Part shown: one piece after another, positions 9,049 through 19,016 of the stretch
How positions within the stretch are numbered: position 1 is the first letter of the stretch
Layout of the letters: each line of letters starts with the position of its first letter
Source of the DNA: Pseudorhodoferax soli
GTDB taxonomy: Bacteria > Pseudomonadota > Gammaproteobacteria > Burkholderiales > Burkholderiaceae_C
Assembly (NCBI RefSeq): GCF_003337555.1
Contig: NZ_QPJK01000007.1
Span: forward strand, 258,553 to 322,552
Reading direction: 5' to 3'
Length of the DNA stretch: 64,000 nucleotides
Translations under genes and position numbers: made by a program
The notes under the pieces: model-generated
The model's input: only the letters and a program-made list of their open reading frames with translations
The model's database searches: none
Told to the model about the DNA's origin: nothing

Positions 9049-9503
9049 CACAGGAGCGGTGCGAGCGCGGCGCGCAGCGCCTCGGGCACCGGCACGGGCC
9101 GGCGGCTCGCCCTGTCCACATACACATGCACGAAATGGCCGTGGGCCGCCGTTTGCGGCGCGCCCTGCGCGAACAGGCCCACCTCGTAACGCACGCTGCT
9201 GGCGCCCAGGCGCGCCACACGCAGGCCGGCTTCGATGGTCTGCGGAAAGGCCAGCGGCGCGAAGTACTGGCATTGCGTCTCCACCACCAGGCCGATGGTG
9301 GGGCTGCGCTCGATGTCCAGCGCGCCCTGCTCGATCAGGTAGGCGTTCACGGCCGTGTCGAACCAGCTGTAGTAGACGACGTTGTTGACGTGACCGTAGG
9401 CGTCGTTGTCGGCCCAGCGGGTGGTGATGGGACGGAACAACCGGAAGTCCTGGCGCCCACGCGGCTGGGCGCGGGCCGTGGCGTTGGCAGGGGTGGCTGG
9501 CAT
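9048..9503 (-). CDS. Acyl-CoA thioesterase (hotdog fold, 4HBT/YbgC type)
   Basis: A 151-residue hotdog-fold protein. The segment RLFRPITTRWADNDAYGHVNNVVYYSWFDTAVNAYL is the signature of 4-hydroxybenzoyl-CoA thioesterase-like enzymes (tRWxDxDxxGHVNNxxYxxxF), with the catalytic Asp in the DNDAYGH stretch. These enzymes hydrolyse acyl-CoA or acyl-ACP thioesters; the chain type is not evident. The start chosen gives MPATPANATARAQPRG before the fold; an upstream ATG at 9593 would add 30 residues read through the phasin promoter region and is unlikely. It is divergent from the phasin gene. Confidence 0.88.
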   Translation of the reverse strand: MPATPANATARAQPRGRQDFRLFRPITTRWADNDAYGHVNNVVYYSWFDTAVNAYLIEQGALDIERSPTIGLVVETQCQYFAPLAFPQTIEAGLRVARLGASSVRYEVGLFAQGAPQTAAHGHFVHVYVDRASRRPVPVPEALRAALAPLL

Positions 9504-9563
9504 CGCGGCATTCTGCCAGCGGGTTTCGTCAAGCCCGGGCCGGTTTAGAAGCCGCTCTCTAGA

Positions 9564-9638
9564 TTGCTGCAATGCAACAAAAAAGACTTGCACCGCCCCG
9601 GTGCGTCCCTATAATTCGTTCCATGCTGCACTGCAACA
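9564..9638 (+). promoter_or_regulatory. Phasin promoter flanked by a TGC-rich direct repeat
   Basis: TTGCAC (9588-9593) and TATAAT (9610-9615) are 16 bases apart, a good sigma-70 promoter with a perfect -10. It is flanked by two near-identical 15-mers, TGCTGCAATGCAACA (9565-9579) and TGCTGCACTGCAACA (9624-9638), 14 of 15 identical. One copy lies upstream of -35 and one across the likely start site, an arrangement that suits repression. The PHA-granule regulator PhaR is the obvious candidate to bind here, because it controls phasin genes and binds TGC-rich DNA in other bacteria. That assignment is inference. Confidence 0.75.
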
Positions 9639-9697
9639 TCAACGGATGAGGCGGGAGAGCAGCAGAGATCCCAAGCATTTTCAAACTGGAGATTCAT

Positions 9698-10249
9698 ATG
9701 CTGACCGCTGACCAAATCGTCGCCACCCACAAAGCCAACTTCGACCTGCTGTTCGGCCTGACCTCGAAGGCCTTTGAAGGCGTCGAGAAGCTGGTCGAAC
9801 TGAACGTCACCGCTTCCCGGGCCGCCCTGGCTGAAGCCGCAGACACCGCCCAGGCTGCCCTGTCGGTGAAGGACGCCCAAGAGCTGCTGGCCCTGCAAGC
9901 CAGCCTGCTGCAGCCCCTGGCCGAAAAGACCGCCGCCTACAGCCGCCACGTCTACGAGATCGCCCAAGGCACCGGCGCCGAATTCGGCAAGGCCTTCGAA
10001 GCCCAGGCCAGCGACGTGCAGAAGAAGTTCCTGTCGGCCGTGGACACCGCCGCCAAGAACGCCCCCGCCGGTTCCGAGACCGCCGTGGCCGTGTTCAAGA
10101 GCGCTGTGGCCGCTGGCACCAACGCCCTGGAATCCGTGCAAAAGGCCGTCAAGCAAGCCAGCGACGTGGCCGAAGCCAACTTCAACGCGGTCGCCACGTC
10201 GGCCGTGAACGCCTCCAAGACGGCCACCACCGTCGCCAAGAAGCGTTGA
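9698..10249 (+). CDS. phaP: Phasin (PHA granule-associated protein)
   Basis: A 183-residue, Ala-rich, all-helical protein beginning [21 protein letters not shown], the conserved start of Burkholderiales phasins (Phasin_2/PhaP). [21 protein letters not shown] and the amphipathic heptads through residue 160 coat polyhydroxyalkanoate granules; TTVAKKR is a basic tail. The protein stabilises granules and limits their coalescence in the cytoplasm. TGGAGA lies 5 bases before the ATG. It is monocistronic, with its own promoter and a strong terminator. Its presence implies that the organism stores PHA, though no synthase gene is in the window. Confidence 0.94.
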   Translation: MLTADQIVATHKANFDLLFGLTSKAFEGVEKLVELNVTASRAALAEAADTAQAALSVKDAQELLALQASLLQPLAEKTAAYSRHVYEIAQGTGAEFGKAFEAQASDVQKKFLSAVDTAAKNAPAGSETAVAVFKSAVAAGTNALESVQKAVKQASDVAEANFNAVATSAVNASKTATTVAKKR

Positions 10250-10340
10250 ACTGCTTTCTCGGAGACCGGCACGGGCCGGCTCCTGCGAGTTGTCTCCTCG
10301 GGTTTCTTCGAGTTCATCGGAATTCAGGAACCCCTTCAAG

Positions 10341-10366
10341 GGCCCCGCCATGCGGGGCCTTTTTTT
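10341..10366 (+). terminator. Rho-independent terminator of the phasin gene
   Basis: GGCCCCGC and GCGGGGCC form an 8-bp perfect stem with a CAT loop, followed directly by seven T. It lies about 90 bases after the phasin stop codon. Confidence 0.95.
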
Positions 10367-10438
10367 ATGCCCGGGCTTTGCGCAAGAATGATTCGCGTTG
10401 GCCTTAACATCGCCGGCTCCCATCGCTCGAGGATCTCC

Positions 10439-11479
10439 ATGTTGAAGAAAGCCATCTCCCTGGCCGTGATGTTGCTGGCTGCGGGCACCGCGCTGGCGCA
10501 GGACCAGGTCGTGAACCTGTACTCGGCGCGCCACTACGCCACCGACGAAGCGCTGTACACCAATTTCACGAAGGCCACCGGCATCAAGATCAACCGCGTG
10601 GACGCAGGCGACGCCGACATCATCGCCCGCCTGAAGGCCGAGGGCACGGCCTCGCCGGCCGACGTGATCCTGCTGGTGGACGCCGCCCGCCTCTACCGCG
10701 GCGAGGTCGACGGCCTGTTCCAGCCGATCCGTTCCAAGCTTTTGGAAGATGCCATCCCGAGCAACCTGCGCGCGCAACCGGCGGCCGATGGTGGCATCGC
10801 CTGGTGGGGCTTTTCCACACGCGCCCGCGTGATCGTCTACGACAAGGCCATGCTCAAGGCCAGCGATGTCGACACCTACGAGAAACTCGCCTCGCCGGCG
10901 CTCAAGGGCAAGATCTGCATCCGCTCGGGCTCGCACCCCTACAACCTCAGCCTGTTCGGTGCGGTCACGGAGCACATGGGCGAGACGCGGGCCGAGGAAT
11001 GGCTCAAGGGCATCGTGGCCAACCTGGCGCGCGACCCCAAGGGTGGCGACACCGACCAGATCAAGGGCGTGGCCTCCGGCGAATGCGGTGTGGGTGTCAC
11101 CAACAGCTACTACCTGGCGCGGCTGATGCGCTCGACCAACCCGGCCGACCGCACGGTGGCCGACAAGGTCGGCGTGGTGTTCCCCAACCAGGGCACCTGG
11201 GGCACGCACCTGAACATCGCCGGCGGCGCGGTGGCCCGGTACGCCAAGAACCGTGACAACGCCATCAAGCTGCTGGAATACCTGGCCAGCCCCGATGCGC
11301 AGAACTACTTTGCCAACGGCAACAACGAATGGCCGACCGCCAAGGGCGTGAAGGTCGACAACCCGGCGCTGGCGGCCATGGTGCCGAACGGCTTCAAGTC
11401 CGAGACGATCCCGATCGGCCAGGTGGGCGCGCACCAGCTGAAGGTGCAGCAGATGCTGGACCGCGTGGGCTTCAAGTAA
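10439..11479 (+). CDS. Iron(III)-type ABC transporter periplasmic binding protein
   Basis: A 346-residue protein with a Sec signal peptide (MLKKAISLAVMLLAAGTALAQ). The mature protein starts DQVVNLYSARHYATDEALY, typical of the FutA/FbpA/AfuA family of ferric-ion binding proteins (SBP_bac family 1/11). The conserved GECGVGVTNSYYLARL near residues 215-231 holds the paired tyrosines that bind Fe3+ in this family. Other family traits are GGDTDQIKGVASGE and FPNQGTWGTHLNIAGGAV. The start is the ATG with GAGGAT 6 bases ahead; an upstream in-frame ATG is inside the terminator and is rejected. No permease or ATPase gene is adjacent; strong terminators on both sides make it monocistronic. Confidence 0.88.
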   Translation: MLKKAISLAVMLLAAGTALAQDQVVNLYSARHYATDEALYTNFTKATGIKINRVDAGDADIIARLKAEGTASPADVILLVDAARLYRGEVDGLFQPIRSKLLEDAIPSNLRAQPAADGGIAWWGFSTRARVIVYDKAMLKASDVDTYEKLASPALKGKICIRSGSHPYNLSLFGAVTEHMGETRAEEWLKGIVANLARDPKGGDTDQIKGVASGECGVGVTNSYYLARLMRSTNPADRTVADKVGVVFPNQGTWGTHLNIAGGAVARYAKNRDNAIKLLEYLASPDAQNYFANGNNEWPTAKGVKVDNPALAAMVPNGFKSETIPIGQVGAHQLKVQQMLDRVGFK

Positions 11480-11537
11480 GGCGCGAAGAGCAGGGCGAGG
11501 GCCCCGCGCACCGGGATCGACCCGCGGAGCGATTGGC

Positions 11538-11568
11538 AAAAGGGCCGCCCTCGATGGGCGGCCCTTTT
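11538..11568 (+). terminator. Rho-independent terminator
   Basis: A 13-bp perfect stem, AAAAGGGCCGCCC with GGGCGGCCCTTTT, around a TCGAT loop, with the T run included in the stem end. It lies about 60 bases after the iron-binding protein gene. Because the stem ends with A and T runs, it could work in both directions. Confidence 0.9.
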
Positions 11569-11616
11569 GTTTCCCCCGCGCGCCGCCGCCATAATTGACG
11601 TTTACGTCAACGTCAA
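11567..11616 (+). promoter_or_regulatory. Promoter with a 22-bp near-palindromic operator upstream of the dehydrogenase gene
   Basis: TTGTTT (11567-11572) and CATAAT (11590-11595) are 17 bases apart. Directly downstream, 11595-11616 forms a palindrome that starts TTGACGTT and ends AACGTCAA; 20 of 22 positions are symmetric. The predicted transcription start falls inside it, so binding would repress. The ACGT-rich symmetric pattern resembles sites of the MerR-family regulator LiuR, which controls branched-chain amino acid and acyl-CoA breakdown genes in proteobacteria. That fits the HSD10-like product, but the regulator assignment is inference. Confidence 0.65.
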
Positions 11617-11634
11617 ACCACCAAAGGAGCACAC

Positions 11635-12393
11635 ATGGACATCGCAGGCAAGGTCTTCATCGTCACGGGCGGCGCATCGGGCCTGGGCGAGGGCACGGCC
11701 AGGGCATTGGCGGCCAAGGGAGGCCGTGTGGTCGTCGCCGACCTGCAGCTCGACAAGGGCGAGGCCCTGGCGCGCGAGATCGGCGGCGCCTTCGTGCGCT
11801 GCGATGTGAGCCAGGAGGCCGACGGCCAGGCCGCGGTGGCCAAGGCGGTGGAGCTGGGCAAGCTCATGGGCCTGGTGAACTGCGCCGGCATCGCTCCGGC
11901 CGAGAAGACGGTCGGCAAGAACGGCGCCCATGGCCTGGCGACCTTCCAGAAGACGCTGATGGTCAACCTGCTGGGCAGCTTCAACATGATCCGGCTCGCG
12001 GCCGAGGCCATGGGCAAGAACGCGCCGGAAGCCACGGGCGAGCGCGGCGTGCTGATTTCCACCGCCTCGGTGGCGGCCTATGACGGCCAGATCGGCCAGG
12101 CGGCCTACAGCGCTTCCAAGGGCGGCGTGGTCGGCATGACGCTGCCGATCGCGCGCGACCTGGCCAAGACCGGCATCCGCAACATGACGATTGCCCCCGG
12201 CATCTTCGGCACGCCCATGCTGTTCGGCATGCCGCAGGAGGTGCAGGACGCACTGGCCGCCAGCGTGCCCTTCCCTTCGCGCCTGGGCACGCCGGCCGAT
12301 TACGCGCGGCTGGCGCTGCACATCTTCGAGAACGACATGCTCAACGGCGAGGTGATCCGCCTGGACGGCGCCATCCGCCTGGCGCCGCGCTGA
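11635..12393 (+). CDS. 3-hydroxyacyl-CoA dehydrogenase, HSD10-like short-chain dehydrogenase
   Basis: A 252-residue SDR. It has the NAD-binding [15 protein letters not shown] near residues 10-24, an Asp after beta-2 (VVADLQLD) indicating NAD rather than NADP, and the catalytic Ser-Tyr-Lys set ([10 protein letters not shown]... then YSASKGG near residue 160). The C-terminal half, from [16 protein letters not shown] through [18 protein letters not shown] to [11 protein letters not shown], matches human HSD17B10 and bacterial 3-hydroxy-2-methylbutyryl-CoA dehydrogenases. It likely oxidises short-chain or branched 3-hydroxyacyl-CoA, for example in isoleucine breakdown. AAAGGAG precedes the ATG. 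The putative operator upstream supports an acyl-CoA catabolic role. Confidence 0.87.
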   Translation: MDIAGKVFIVTGGASGLGEGTARALAAKGGRVVVADLQLDKGEALAREIGGAFVRCDVSQEADGQAAVAKAVELGKLMGLVNCAGIAPAEKTVGKNGAHGLATFQKTLMVNLLGSFNMIRLAAEAMGKNAPEATGERGVLISTASVAAYDGQIGQAAYSASKGGVVGMTLPIARDLAKTGIRNMTIAPGIFGTPMLFGMPQEVQDALAASVPFPSRLGTPADYARLALHIFENDMLNGEVIRLDGAIRLAPR

Positions 12394-12436
12394 GTCTCTT
12401 CCGATGGACAGGCCGCGGCCTGTGTAAGCTCGCCCC

Positions 12437-14278
12437 GTGGCCATTCCCCAGTCGTTCGTCCAGGAACTCCTCGCCCGCGTCGACGTCGTCGAGGTGGTGG
12501 GGCGGCATGTCCAGCTCAAGAAGGGCGGCGCCAACTTCCTGGGCCTGTGCCCGTTCCACGGCGAGAAGTCGCCCTCGTTCACCGTCAGCCCCAGCAAGCA
12601 GTTCTTCCACTGCTTCGGCTGCGGCAAGAACGGCAACGCCATCGGCTTTCTCATGGAGCACACCGGCGCGGGCTTCCGCGAGGCCGTGCAGGACCTGGCC
12701 CAGCAGGTCGGCATGGCTGTGCCCGACGACGACAGCACGCCGCAGGAGCGTCAGCGCGCCGCCGAGCAGCGCGAACGCCAGGCCACGCTGACCGACGTGC
12801 TGGAGAAGGCGGGCGAGGCCTGGCGCAAGCAGCTGCGCCAGTCGCCGCGCGCGATCGACTACTGCAAGCGGCGCGGCCTGTCGGGCCAGATCGCCAAGCG
12901 CTTCGGCCTGGGCTATGCGCCCGAGGGCTGGCGCAATCTGGCCAGCGTGTTTGCGCACTACGACGACGCGCTGCTGGTCGACAGCGGCCTCGTGATCCAC
13001 CACGAGGACAGCGACGACGGCAAGCGCTACGACCGCTTCCGCGACCGGCTGATGTTCCCCATCCGCAACGTCAAGGGCGAGTGCATCGCCTTCGGCGGCC
13101 GTGTGCTCGGCGACGAGAAGCCCAAGTACCTGAACTCGCCCGAGACTCCGGTTTTCAGCAAGGGCCGCGAGCTCTATGGCCTGTACGAGGCGCGCGAAGC
13201 CCTTCGCGAGATGGGCTATGTGCTGGTGACCGAAGGCTACATGGACGTGGTGGCGCTGGCCCAGCACGGTTTTCCGAACGCCGTGGCCACGCTGGGCACG
13301 GCGTGCACGCCCGACCATGTGCAAAAGCTGTTCCGCTTCACCGACGCCGTGGTGTTCAGCTTCGACGGCGACGCCGCCGGCCGGCGCGCCGCGCGCAAGG
13401 CGCTCGAAGGCGCCCTGCCCTATGCCAGCGACACGCGCAGCGTGAAATTCCTGTTCCTGCCGGCCGAACACGACCCGGACAGCTACATCCGCGAGAACGG
13501 CACCGAGGCCTTCTCGCTCAGCGTGGGCGAGGCCGTGCCGCTCTCTCGCTTTCTCGTGGACGTGGCGCGCGAGGGCTGCGACCTGGGCAGCGCCGAAGGC
13601 CGGGCCCACCTGGCCAGCAACGCCAAGCCGCTCTGGGGCCAGCTGCCAGACGGCGCGCTCAAGCGCCAGCTGCTCGGCGACCTGGCCGACCTGGTGCAGC
13701 TGGACGCGCGCGAACTCTCCGAGCTCTGGGAGCCGCGGGCCGCGCCCGACGCCCCCAAGCCGCGCCGCCGCCCGGCCAGCAAGGAGGCGTCGCAGCCCCG
13801 TCCCAGCCGCGGCCGCAGCGCCAGCCGCCCTGCGCTGCAGGCCCACGCCAGCCACGTCGCCATGCTGCTGCTGCGCAACACGCGGCTCTGGGACAGCCTG
13901 ACGCAGGCCGACCACGACCTGCTCTGCGCGCTCGAAGGTCCCTATGGCGAGCTGTTCCGATGGGTCGACCAGCAGGTGCACGAGCATGGCGCCCAGCCCT
14001 GGGCGGCGCTGGACCTCGGCGTGCAGGGCCAGCCTTTCGAGCCCGAGGCGCGCAAGCTGGTCGCGCAGGACAACATGCAGCCCCTGGGCCAGGTCTTCGA
14101 CATCGAGGACGTGCCGCTGGCCGATGTGCGGGCCACCCTGACCAAGCTGCACCGCGACGTGATCGCCGAGGAACTCAAGTACCTGCAGACGCTGCCGGCC
14201 TCCGACCCGGAACGCATCGGCCGCGAACGCGAGCTCATCCTGCAGCAACTGGCGCTCAAGAAATCGCTCGCGGCTTGA
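12437..14278 (+). CDS. dnaG: DNA primase
   Basis: A 613-residue primase that makes the RNA primers of DNA replication. The N-terminal CHC2 zinc finger is visible (Cys38, His41, Cys59, Cys62), followed by the RNA polymerase domain with the Toprim core (LVTEGYMDVVALAQHG near residues 264-279 and FSFDGDAAGRRAARKAL near 310-326). The C-terminal third (about 440-613) is the DnaB helicase-binding domain after a basic Pro/Arg/Ser-rich linker (KPRRRPASKEASQPRPSRGRS region). The start is GTG: the conserved N-terminus begins right there and there is no alternative ATG. It lies 43 bases after the dehydrogenase gene and is followed by rpoD, the usual macromolecular synthesis order. Confidence 0.97.
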   Translation: MAIPQSFVQELLARVDVVEVVGRHVQLKKGGANFLGLCPFHGEKSPSFTVSPSKQFFHCFGCGKNGNAIGFLMEHTGAGFREAVQDLAQQVGMAVPDDDSTPQERQRAAEQRERQATLTDVLEKAGEAWRKQLRQSPRAIDYCKRRGLSGQIAKRFGLGYAPEGWRNLASVFAHYDDALLVDSGLVIHHEDSDDGKRYDRFRDRLMFPIRNVKGECIAFGGRVLGDEKPKYLNSPETPVFSKGRELYGLYEAREALREMGYVLVTEGYMDVVALAQHGFPNAVATLGTACTPDHVQKLFRFTDAVVFSFDGDAAGRRAARKALEGALPYASDTRSVKFLFLPAEHDPDSYIRENGTEAFSLSVGEAVPLSRFLVDVAREGCDLGSAEGRAHLASNAKPLWGQLPDGALKRQLLGDLADLVQLDARELSELWEPRAAPDAPKPRRRPASKEASQPRPSRGRSASRPALQAHASHVAMLLLRNTRLWDSLTQADHDLLCALEGPYGELFRWVDQQVHEHGAQPWAALDLGVQGQPFEPEARKLVAQDNMQPLGQVFDIEDVPLADVRATLTKLHRDVIAEELKYLQTLPASDPERIGRERELILQQLALKKSLAA

Positions 14279-14280
14279 AA

Positions 14281-14529
14281 TCCGCCGCATCGGCTATACT
14301 CTTGGGTTTGTCTCGCGGCAAGAGCGACAGCAGTACCTCCGAGCCCGGCCAACCGATGCCAACGCGCGCACGACCGGCCAATCTCATCGCAAGGGCTGCA
14401 TTCCAAATGATCGCCCCCACATCTTGCCCATGGGCCGCCCTTTCCTGACGGGAAGGCCGGTCTCATCGCCCCCGCGCCGGGTTACCGCGGCGCTTGCCCT
14501 TTGCGTTTTTCGTGTGTCGAGGTGTATCC
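14281..14529 (+). other. dnaG-rpoD intergenic leader, no gene seen
   Basis: A 251-base gap with stops in all useful frames. TATACT at 14295-14300 resembles a -10 element, and CTTGAA at 14274-14279 could be a poorly spaced -35 (15 bases), so an rpoD promoter just after dnaG is possible but weak. If used, the mRNA would have a leader of about 220 bases. I saw no strong hairpin with a T run. Confidence 0.35.
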
Positions 14530-16875
<2,346 letters not shown>

Positions 16876-16880
16876 ATCCC

Positions 16881-16904
16881 AAGCCCGCGCCAGCGGGCTT
16901 TTTT
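16881..16904 (+). terminator. Rho-independent terminator of rpoD
   Basis: AAGCCCGC and GCGGGCTT form an 8-bp stem with a GCCA loop and continue into T's (16899-16904). It starts 5 bases after the rpoD stop and touches the stop codon of the convergent histidine kinase gene. Confidence 0.92.
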
Positions 16905-18225
16905 ACGCCTGGCCCGGCGCCGGCAGGTCCACCTGCACCAGCAGGCCCGGATGCGCATTGCGCACCTGCCAGGTCCCGCCATGCGCCAGGGCCACCAGGC
17001 GGCACAGGTACAAGCCCAGCCCCACGCCACCGCTGCTGCGCTCACGCGCCGCATCCGGCCGGTAGAAGGGCTCGGCCAGGTGCGGCAGCACGGCTTCGTC
17101 CACGCCGGGCCCGTGGTCGCGCAGGCACAGGCGGATGCCGCCACCCTCGCGCAGCAGTTGCAGCTCGGGCGGCTGCGGCGCACCGCCGCTGTGGCGCAGG
17201 GCATTGCCGAGCAGGTTGCGCAGCAGGAGCCGCATGCGGGCCCGGTCCAGCAGCAGCTGCGGCAGCCCCTCGGCCACCTCCAGGCGCGGCATCTGGCCGC
17301 CCTCCCCGCCCAGGCCCTGCAGCACCTCGCGCGCCAGCAGCGCCAGGTCTGTCGGCTCCAGCTGCAGCGCCGCATGGCGCACCGCCAGGCGCTCGCTCTC
17401 CAGAAGATCGGTGACCAGGTCGCGCATCACGGCAAGGTCGCGCAGCAGCGCCTCGCGTGTGGGCGCGAGTTCGGCGGTCTCGGGCAGCAACTCGGTGTGC
17501 AGGCGCGCGCGCGTGAGCGGGCTGCGCAGCTCATGGCTGATGGCCAGCAGCAGGCCACGCTTGGCCTCCAGCATGCCGTGGATGTCCTGGGCCATGGTGT
17601 TGACGCCTTCGGCCAGCTGGCCGAGCTCGTCGTGCCGGCGCACCGGGATCGGCTCGGCGAAGTCGCCCGCGCCGAAGCGCAACGCGCCTGCGCCGATGTC
17701 GCGCAGCGGGCGCAGCAGGCGGTGCACATAGATCCACGCCAGCATGGTGAGCACCAGCAGCACCGACAGCGTCACCCAGCCGACGCGGCGCGGCTTGTCC
17801 TGCCAGGCCGCGACCGACAGGCCCAGTTCCACCACATGGCCATCGGCCGTGGTGCGGCGCAGGAATTCATGCTCGCGCGTGTCCCGGTCTCGGTAGCGCT
17901 CGCGGCCGGCGTCGGGCTCGCTCTTCCAGTTGATGGCCGGGCCGGAGATGCTCACGCTGACGGGCAGCCGCGCGGCCAGGGCCTGCGCGCGCGCCACGCT
18001 GGGCGGGCTGCCGATCTCGGCGACCAGCCGGTCGACGTAGTCGGCCGCGAGCGGACGCACGGCGTCGCGCCACCCCATGGAGATCGCCCGCTGCATGCCG
18101 AAGAGAAAGCTGGCCGACATGGCCAGCGCCAGCAGCAGGAACAGCGCGACCAGCCGCAGCCGCAGCGAATGCCGCATGGCGCGGTGCGCGCGCCGGTGCC
18201 AGCCCCGCACGCGCACCTTAGCCAC
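16903..18225 (-). CDS. Sensor histidine kinase (CpxA/RstB-like)
   Basis: A 440-residue membrane kinase. Two membrane segments (about residues 23-44 and 149-168) enclose a periplasmic sensor of about 100 residues, followed by a HAMP domain, the phospho-acceptor helix with His231 in AISHELRSPLTRARLH, the N box (LLRNLLGNALRHS), the G1 box (DHGPGVDE) and the G2 box (GGVGLGLYLC). It should phosphorylate the response regulator encoded just upstream, which overlaps it by 8 bases. With a Spy/CpxP-like gene at the head of the operon, an envelope-stress or metal signal is likely. The stimulus itself is not visible. Confidence 0.92.
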   Translation of the reverse strand: MAKVRVRGWHRRAHRAMRHSLRLRLVALFLLLALAMSASFLFGMQRAISMGWRDAVRPLAADYVDRLVAEIGSPPSVARAQALAARLPVSVSISGPAINWKSEPDAGRERYRDRDTREHEFLRRTTADGHVVELGLSVAAWQDKPRRVGWVTLSVLLVLTMLAWIYVHRLLRPLRDIGAGALRFGAGDFAEPIPVRRHDELGQLAEGVNTMAQDIHGMLEAKRGLLLAISHELRSPLTRARLHTELLPETAELAPTREALLRDLAVMRDLVTDLLESERLAVRHAALQLEPTDLALLAREVLQGLGGEGGQMPRLEVAEGLPQLLLDRARMRLLLRNLLGNALRHSGGAPQPPELQLLREGGGIRLCLRDHGPGVDEAVLPHLAEPFYRPDAARERSSGGVGLGLYLCRLVALAHGGTWQVRNAHPGLLVQVDLPAPGQA

Positions 18226-18910
18226 GGCCCGGCCGCGGCGCCAGTGCCAGCGCGTAGCCGGCGTTGCGCAGCGTCTTGATCGCGTCCAGCGGCTCGAGCT
18301 TCTTGCGCAGCCGGCTGATGACGATGTCGACCGCGCGCGTGTAGAGCTCGGCCTCGTGGCCGCGCAGCTGGTTCAGGATGTCGTCGCGGCTCCAGACGCG
18401 TCCGGGCTCGCGCGCCAGCAGCTGCAGCAGCTCGAACTCGGTGCCGGTCAGCTCCAGCGCCTGGCCACCGCGCCAGACGCTGCGCGTGACCGGATCGATC
18501 TCCAGCCCCTCGAAGCGCAGGCGGGCGTCGTCGGCGGCGGCTGCAGGCGCCACACGGCGGCGCAGCACGGTCTGCACGCGCGCCACGAGCTCGCGCGGCT
18601 CGAAGGGCTTGGGGATGTAGTCGTCGGCGCCCAGCTCCAGGCCCACGATGCGGTCCATGACCTCGCCGCGCGCCGTCAGCATGAGCACGGGCAGGTCGCT
18701 GTCCTTGCGGATCGCGCGGCACAGCGCGAAGCCGTCCATGCCGGGCAGCATCACATCCAGGATGGCGGCGTCGAAGCCCCCCGCGCGCAGGCGGGCCAGG
18801 CCCTCGTCCGGGTGCAGGGCCTGGAGCAGCTCCAGCTCGAAACGCGCGAAGTACGCGGCCAGCGGAGCGCCCAGGTCGGCGTCGTCGTCGATCAGCAGGA
18901 TGCGGGGCAT
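18218..18910 (-). CDS. OmpR-family response regulator (CpxR/RstA-like)
   Basis: A 230-residue regulator. The receiver domain has the acidic pair in LLIDDDADLG, the phospho-acceptor Asp52 in AILDVMLPGMDG, the Thr in LMLTARGE and the Lys in YIPKPFEPRELVARVQ. The C-terminal OmpR-type winged helix spans about residues 130-225 (LELTGTEFELLQLLAREPGRVWSRDDIL, VDIVISRLRKKLEP, IKTLRNAGYALA). The start MPRILLIDDD is preferred to an ATG 93 bases upstream because family proteins begin at the receiver. Its start codon lies in a strong predicted RNA stem (separate entry). It precedes and overlaps the kinase gene. Confidence 0.93.
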   Translation of the reverse strand: MPRILLIDDDADLGAPLAAYFARFELELLQALHPDEGLARLRAGGFDAAILDVMLPGMDGFALCRAIRKDSDLPVLMLTARGEVMDRIVGLELGADDYIPKPFEPRELVARVQTVLRRRVAPAAAADDARLRFEGLEIDPVTRSVWRGGQALELTGTEFELLQLLAREPGRVWSRDDILNQLRGHEAELYTRAVDIVISRLRKKLEPLDAIKTLRNAGYALALAPRPGRG

Positions 18911-18943
18911 CAACGCCGCCCGGCCGCCCGAAGGCGTTGATGC
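18907..18943 (-). promoter_or_regulatory. RNA stem-loop covering the response-regulator start codon
   Basis: In the mRNA, GCAUCAACGCC upstream pairs perfectly with GGCGUUGAUGC, 11 bp, around a 15-base loop. The AUG of the response regulator (18910-18908) lies inside the 3' arm, so the stem would hide the start codon. Such a structure could lower or condition translation of the two-component system relative to the Spy-like gene ahead of it. The pairing is seen in the sequence; the regulatory role is inferred. Confidence 0.6.
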
Positions 18944-19016
18944 GCCCCCATCACGGGCTGTGACAGGGGCAGCGGTACGCGAAGCGATGAACGTGGGGGC
19001 CACATGACCCGCATTG

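Noticed and set aside
9504-9593. Earlier start for the thioesterase giving 30 extra residues
   Set aside because: The extension reads through the phasin promoter and operator region and lacks a ribosome-binding site; the hotdog fold starts after the later ATG.
10382-10400. Possible Fur box (AAGAATGATTCGC) upstream of the iron-type binding protein
   Set aside because: There is a small GAATGATTC palindrome, but only about 8 of 14 arm positions fit the Fur consensus by hand comparison; too weak to list as a site.
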